From assembly GCA_028023455.1 (NCBI GenBank), contig JAQFVV010000991.1, positions 1-64,000 of the forward strand: DNA of 64,000 nt. Direction: 5' to 3'. The stretch is from Epiperipatus broadwayi. Taxonomy: Eukaryota; Onychophora; Udeonychophora; Euonychophora; Peripatidae. The stretch's first letter is position 1; each line of letters starts with the position of its first letter. Positions 61,561 to 64,000 of the stretch are shown here, in pieces. The notes under the pieces are model-generated. The model had not been told where the DNA came from. It saw only the letters and a program-made list of their open reading frames with translations, and did not search any database. The position numbers and the translations under genes were made by a program.

Positions 61561-62727
61561 TTGTTAAAAAGATATTTTACTATCAGAATGATTGCCAAAA
61601 ATCCTTGTAAAAGAATTATTTTACAAACGAAAATATCAATATTTCTCAAATAAAAAAATAAACAAACTCAGTTTTGTGAATAAAAAACGATTATAATATT
61701 TAAACTATCAAATCTATTATTTATAAATGTTTATAGGAAGATAACTATATAGTCATTTACTTTTAGGTCGTTAAATTTTTAGTCAGAGGTAAAATATAAA
61801 AAAAATCACCAATTAGTAGCATTAGGCTAATACTTTCCCTTATTCAATATTTCTATTCTGAGAAATTCTGGAGAGGCTTTTGACCTGCAATAGAATATTT
61901 AAAAACAACTCATTAAATATTGTTATGAAACTTTACATATTAATATTTTAGAATAAATTATATTAATGAGATGGTACACAATGCCAAACTAACATTGACA
62001 TCTAATAGGAGCGCTTTCTTGGAATATATAAAAAAAGGATAATTATCTTTACACTTGTCATCAGATGAGAAGATAGTACAACAAAACTGCATTTTATTCT
62101 ATGATATAACTGTTACATTAATTAATAGTAAAATAAATAATAGAGTGGACTCATGAAAAATTTCAACACTGAAAGAAAAAGATCTGGTCACGATTCATGG
62201 ATCTTAAACTCCAGAGCACTAAATCATCTTGCAATTAATAGTTATAAACATTTTCAACTTCATTTAGTTTTTATATACTATTAAAAGTAGATAGTAGTAA
62301 ATAGAGTAAAAAAGTACTGGATAAAAGAAAAACAAAAGTTTTATAATTGGATTTAAAAAATATTAATTAATTAATGACATATATGAGTGAATAAAATGAT
62401 GCAATAATTATTATTCATTTAATTTATTAAGTTAATAAAATTAATTTGATAGGTATTTATTTGCAGCAGCAACAATAAAAATAAAATAACCAAGAATATA
62501 AATAATTATTAATAAAAAGTAACATGTAAAATGTTTTTAATCGTATAAAATTGATATTTGTTTACGTAAAATATCAGGTTCATTTATTTAGTGCTTAATT
62601 TCTGAATTCGATTCACGCACCCACCCACATAAATATTATAAATATGAGTATTAATGATTTTGGCTTTTTTTTTTTTACTTTTTTTATATTTATATATACT
62701 TCTATTTTCTACATTTGTTTAAAATTT

Positions 62728-62733
62728 ACTTAC
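62728..62733 (-). promoter_or_regulatory. 5' splice donor of the GPCR exon
   Basis: GTAAGT follows CAAA on the minus strand, a consensus donor, leaving a phase-1 junction after the Gln of PFAQ. Confidence 0.7.
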
Positions 62734-63076
62734 TTTGAGCAAAAGGGTTAAACTTGCACATAAATTCTCCTAAAACGTATTGTGGTTGAGTTAAATTATT
62801 CACTAAGTGCGACCACATGCAAAATCCAACGATAAGTACATCCGCAATCGCTAAATTTACTAAATAGAAGTTAGTTGTGGTCCGCATCTTTTTATTATGA
62901 TATACAATAAAGATTATCATTACATTTCCAAATAGTGCTATGAGAAATATTAAAATATAAAATATAACTTTTACTATTATTTCCCATAACAGTAGACCGC
63001 GATTCTCGGTATTGATAGGATAACTGCTAGCCGCTATGTTATATTTTTGTAGATCAAAGTCATTTGAACAATTCAT
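62734..63076 (-). CDS. Class A peptide-type GPCR, first coding exon
   Basis: Encodes 114 residues plus one base. An extracellular N-terminus of about 30 residues has an N-glycosylation-like NCS. TM1 is about residues 33-58, with GNVMI carrying the conserved Asn. A basic loop HNKKMRTTTN follows. TM2 has NLAIADVLIV with the conserved LAxAD Asp. A loop (NNLTQPQYVLGEF) leads to the conserved Cys of CKFNPFAQ at the start of TM3. KMRTTTN and CK..PF.Q are typical of neuropeptide receptors related to QRFP/RFamide, orexin or trissin receptors. The subtype is not resolvable from this part. The protein sits in the plasma membrane and would signal through a G protein. The exon ends at GTAAGT in phase 1, and the rest must lie farther left or outside. 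The ATG at 63076 is the first in frame after upstream stops. Confidence 0.85.
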
Positions 63077-63095
63077 ATTTGTTTGATTATAATCA

Positions 63096-63097
63096 CT
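63096..63097 (-). promoter_or_regulatory. Possible 3' splice acceptor upstream of the GPCR start codon
   Basis: On the minus strand a T-run and CATTCTAAAG precede TGATTATAATC, so the coding exon may start at 63095 after a 5' UTR intron. Confidence 0.35.
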
Positions 63098-64000
63098 TTA
63101 GAATGAAAAAAAAAACTTTCTTTGATGTAGATAGATTAATAAACAGAAATGTTAATTTGTATTTAAATGAACGATGATATCTGTAGTCATCATCATTTTG
63201 TAAATTATTAATCCGTTTTTTGTTGCACGAGGATTTTAAATTTACGTTAACGCATTGTACTACAAAAGCTACGGTGAAATGTGGTCATTTTTTATAAAAT
63301 TCAAGTATGCAATTATTAAAACACTTCCTTCAATAATTCGCGTATATCACTTCTACTTTTTCTTTCTAAATAGCTTTATAAGCAATAAAATGTCCATCGT
63401 CTTATTAATATACACACGCACATCAAATATTTGGAACAGCTTGTTAAACTGTTACTTTTTCTGCTGACGAAGTGAGAAATATCACCGCGCGAGTTGTTGT
63501 AATCCGGTGAATTCTTTCCTCTTAGAGTTTGTGATTCCATATCACACTCTAGCTACTCATTACCTCCTTTACGCGCTACTAGACTTAATTGTAAAAAAAA
63601 GAGTTTAAAGAAACAAATTACTTGAATATTTAACATCTGGCAAAACTTTCTGTCTGCTATCTAGTTTGAAATAATATATTCAATTCAAGAAGCGCTGACT
63701 TCCGTTACTAAGCAACAGTTTAAAAAGTTAATCTACTGTATTTAGACTAATTTTTGATTGGATTATCAATCTCACGTACAATTAAAATAACAATAAAGTA
63801 TTTTATGAATATTTAAACTTTGTAATGTTATTAAATAATGTATTGAATTTGATAATATTATAATATACATCATATTAGGAAATACGAATAATAAATAAGT
63901 CTGCTTTTTTTTTTTAATTGTATAAATGTACAAATATAACAATATTTTAAGAAATATAAACACACGTACGTGTATTTGCAGTATAAATACGAACATTGTA
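63098..64000. other. Probable upstream region of the GPCR gene
   Basis: The patch 63,460-63,580 is GC-richer (ATCACCGCGCGAG, CTTTACGCGC) and CpG-containing, unlike the rest, and could hold the promoter or a 5' UTR exon. No coding frame is recognised. Short frames at 63255 and 63772 are not called. Confidence 0.35.

Larger units (their letters stand above)
58371..62727. other. Intergenic or intronic DNA next to the GPCR exon
   Basis: On the minus strand this lies downstream of the GPCR exon's donor and is probably intron 1 of that gene, at least in part. No second exon was recognised. It holds the SINE-like relic at 60845-60905 and the GATA-rich tract at 61210-61560. Confidence 0.45.

Noticed and set aside
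63463-63495. CTGACGA...GAAA in the GPCR upstream region
   Set aside because: Only five bases separate the two strings, with no stem II or stem III. Coincidence is more likely.

Overview
This is a eukaryotic, almost certainly invertebrate animal, window. It is strongly AT-rich and full of (TA)n, (CA)n and (TAA)n microsatellites. It has no bacterial-style gene packing, a GT-AG style splice donor at its one host gene, and only metazoan-type retroelements. I cannot name the species. A Penelope-rich, AT-rich genome would fit an arachnid, a mollusc or another invertebrate equally well.

The only host coding sequence I can defend is at the right end. It is the first coding exon (62734-63076, minus strand) of a class A peptide-type GPCR, covering the N-terminus, TM1, TM2 and the start of TM3, and ending at a clean GTAAG donor. 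Everything else is intergenic or intronic DNA built from mobile elements and their debris.

Layout. 0-13.7 kb: AT-rich DNA with a canonical hammerhead ribozyme fold at 815-873, diverged LTR-like repeats that start next to (TA)n tracts, and a small TIR element near 12 kb. 13.8-17.9 kb: a compound Penelope-like element (family A) in three pieces, two pointing left and one pointing right. 17.9-21.2 kb: a nearly intact RTE-type LINE on the minus strand, broken only by one amber codon and flanked by a 12-bp direct repeat. 23.3-33.0 kb: a solo LTR and a complete LTR element with 2.05-kb LTRs but only about 0.53 kb of non-coding interior. 33.65-36.36 kb: a nearly intact Penelope-like element with 180-bp inverted termini, RT and GIY-YIG domains, one frameshift and a target duplication. 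36.5-40.0 kb: a decayed family-A relative with inverted ends and a LINE 3' fragment inserted in its RT. 40.4-41.15 kb and 56.1-56.75 kb: two short inverted-repeat units carrying only a GIY-YIG part of Penelope-type proteins. 41.7-44.9 kb: three 200-bp foldback palindromes. 47-58.4 kb: microsatellites and two diverged tandem-repeat arrays.

The unifying theme is Penelope-like retroelements in inverted arrangements, together with hammerhead or hammerhead-like motifs. Autonomous elements supply reverse transcriptase and endonuclease. The short inverted units and palindromes look like their truncated or non-autonomous products. Functional claims rest on motif reading only; no alignment or folding program was run.
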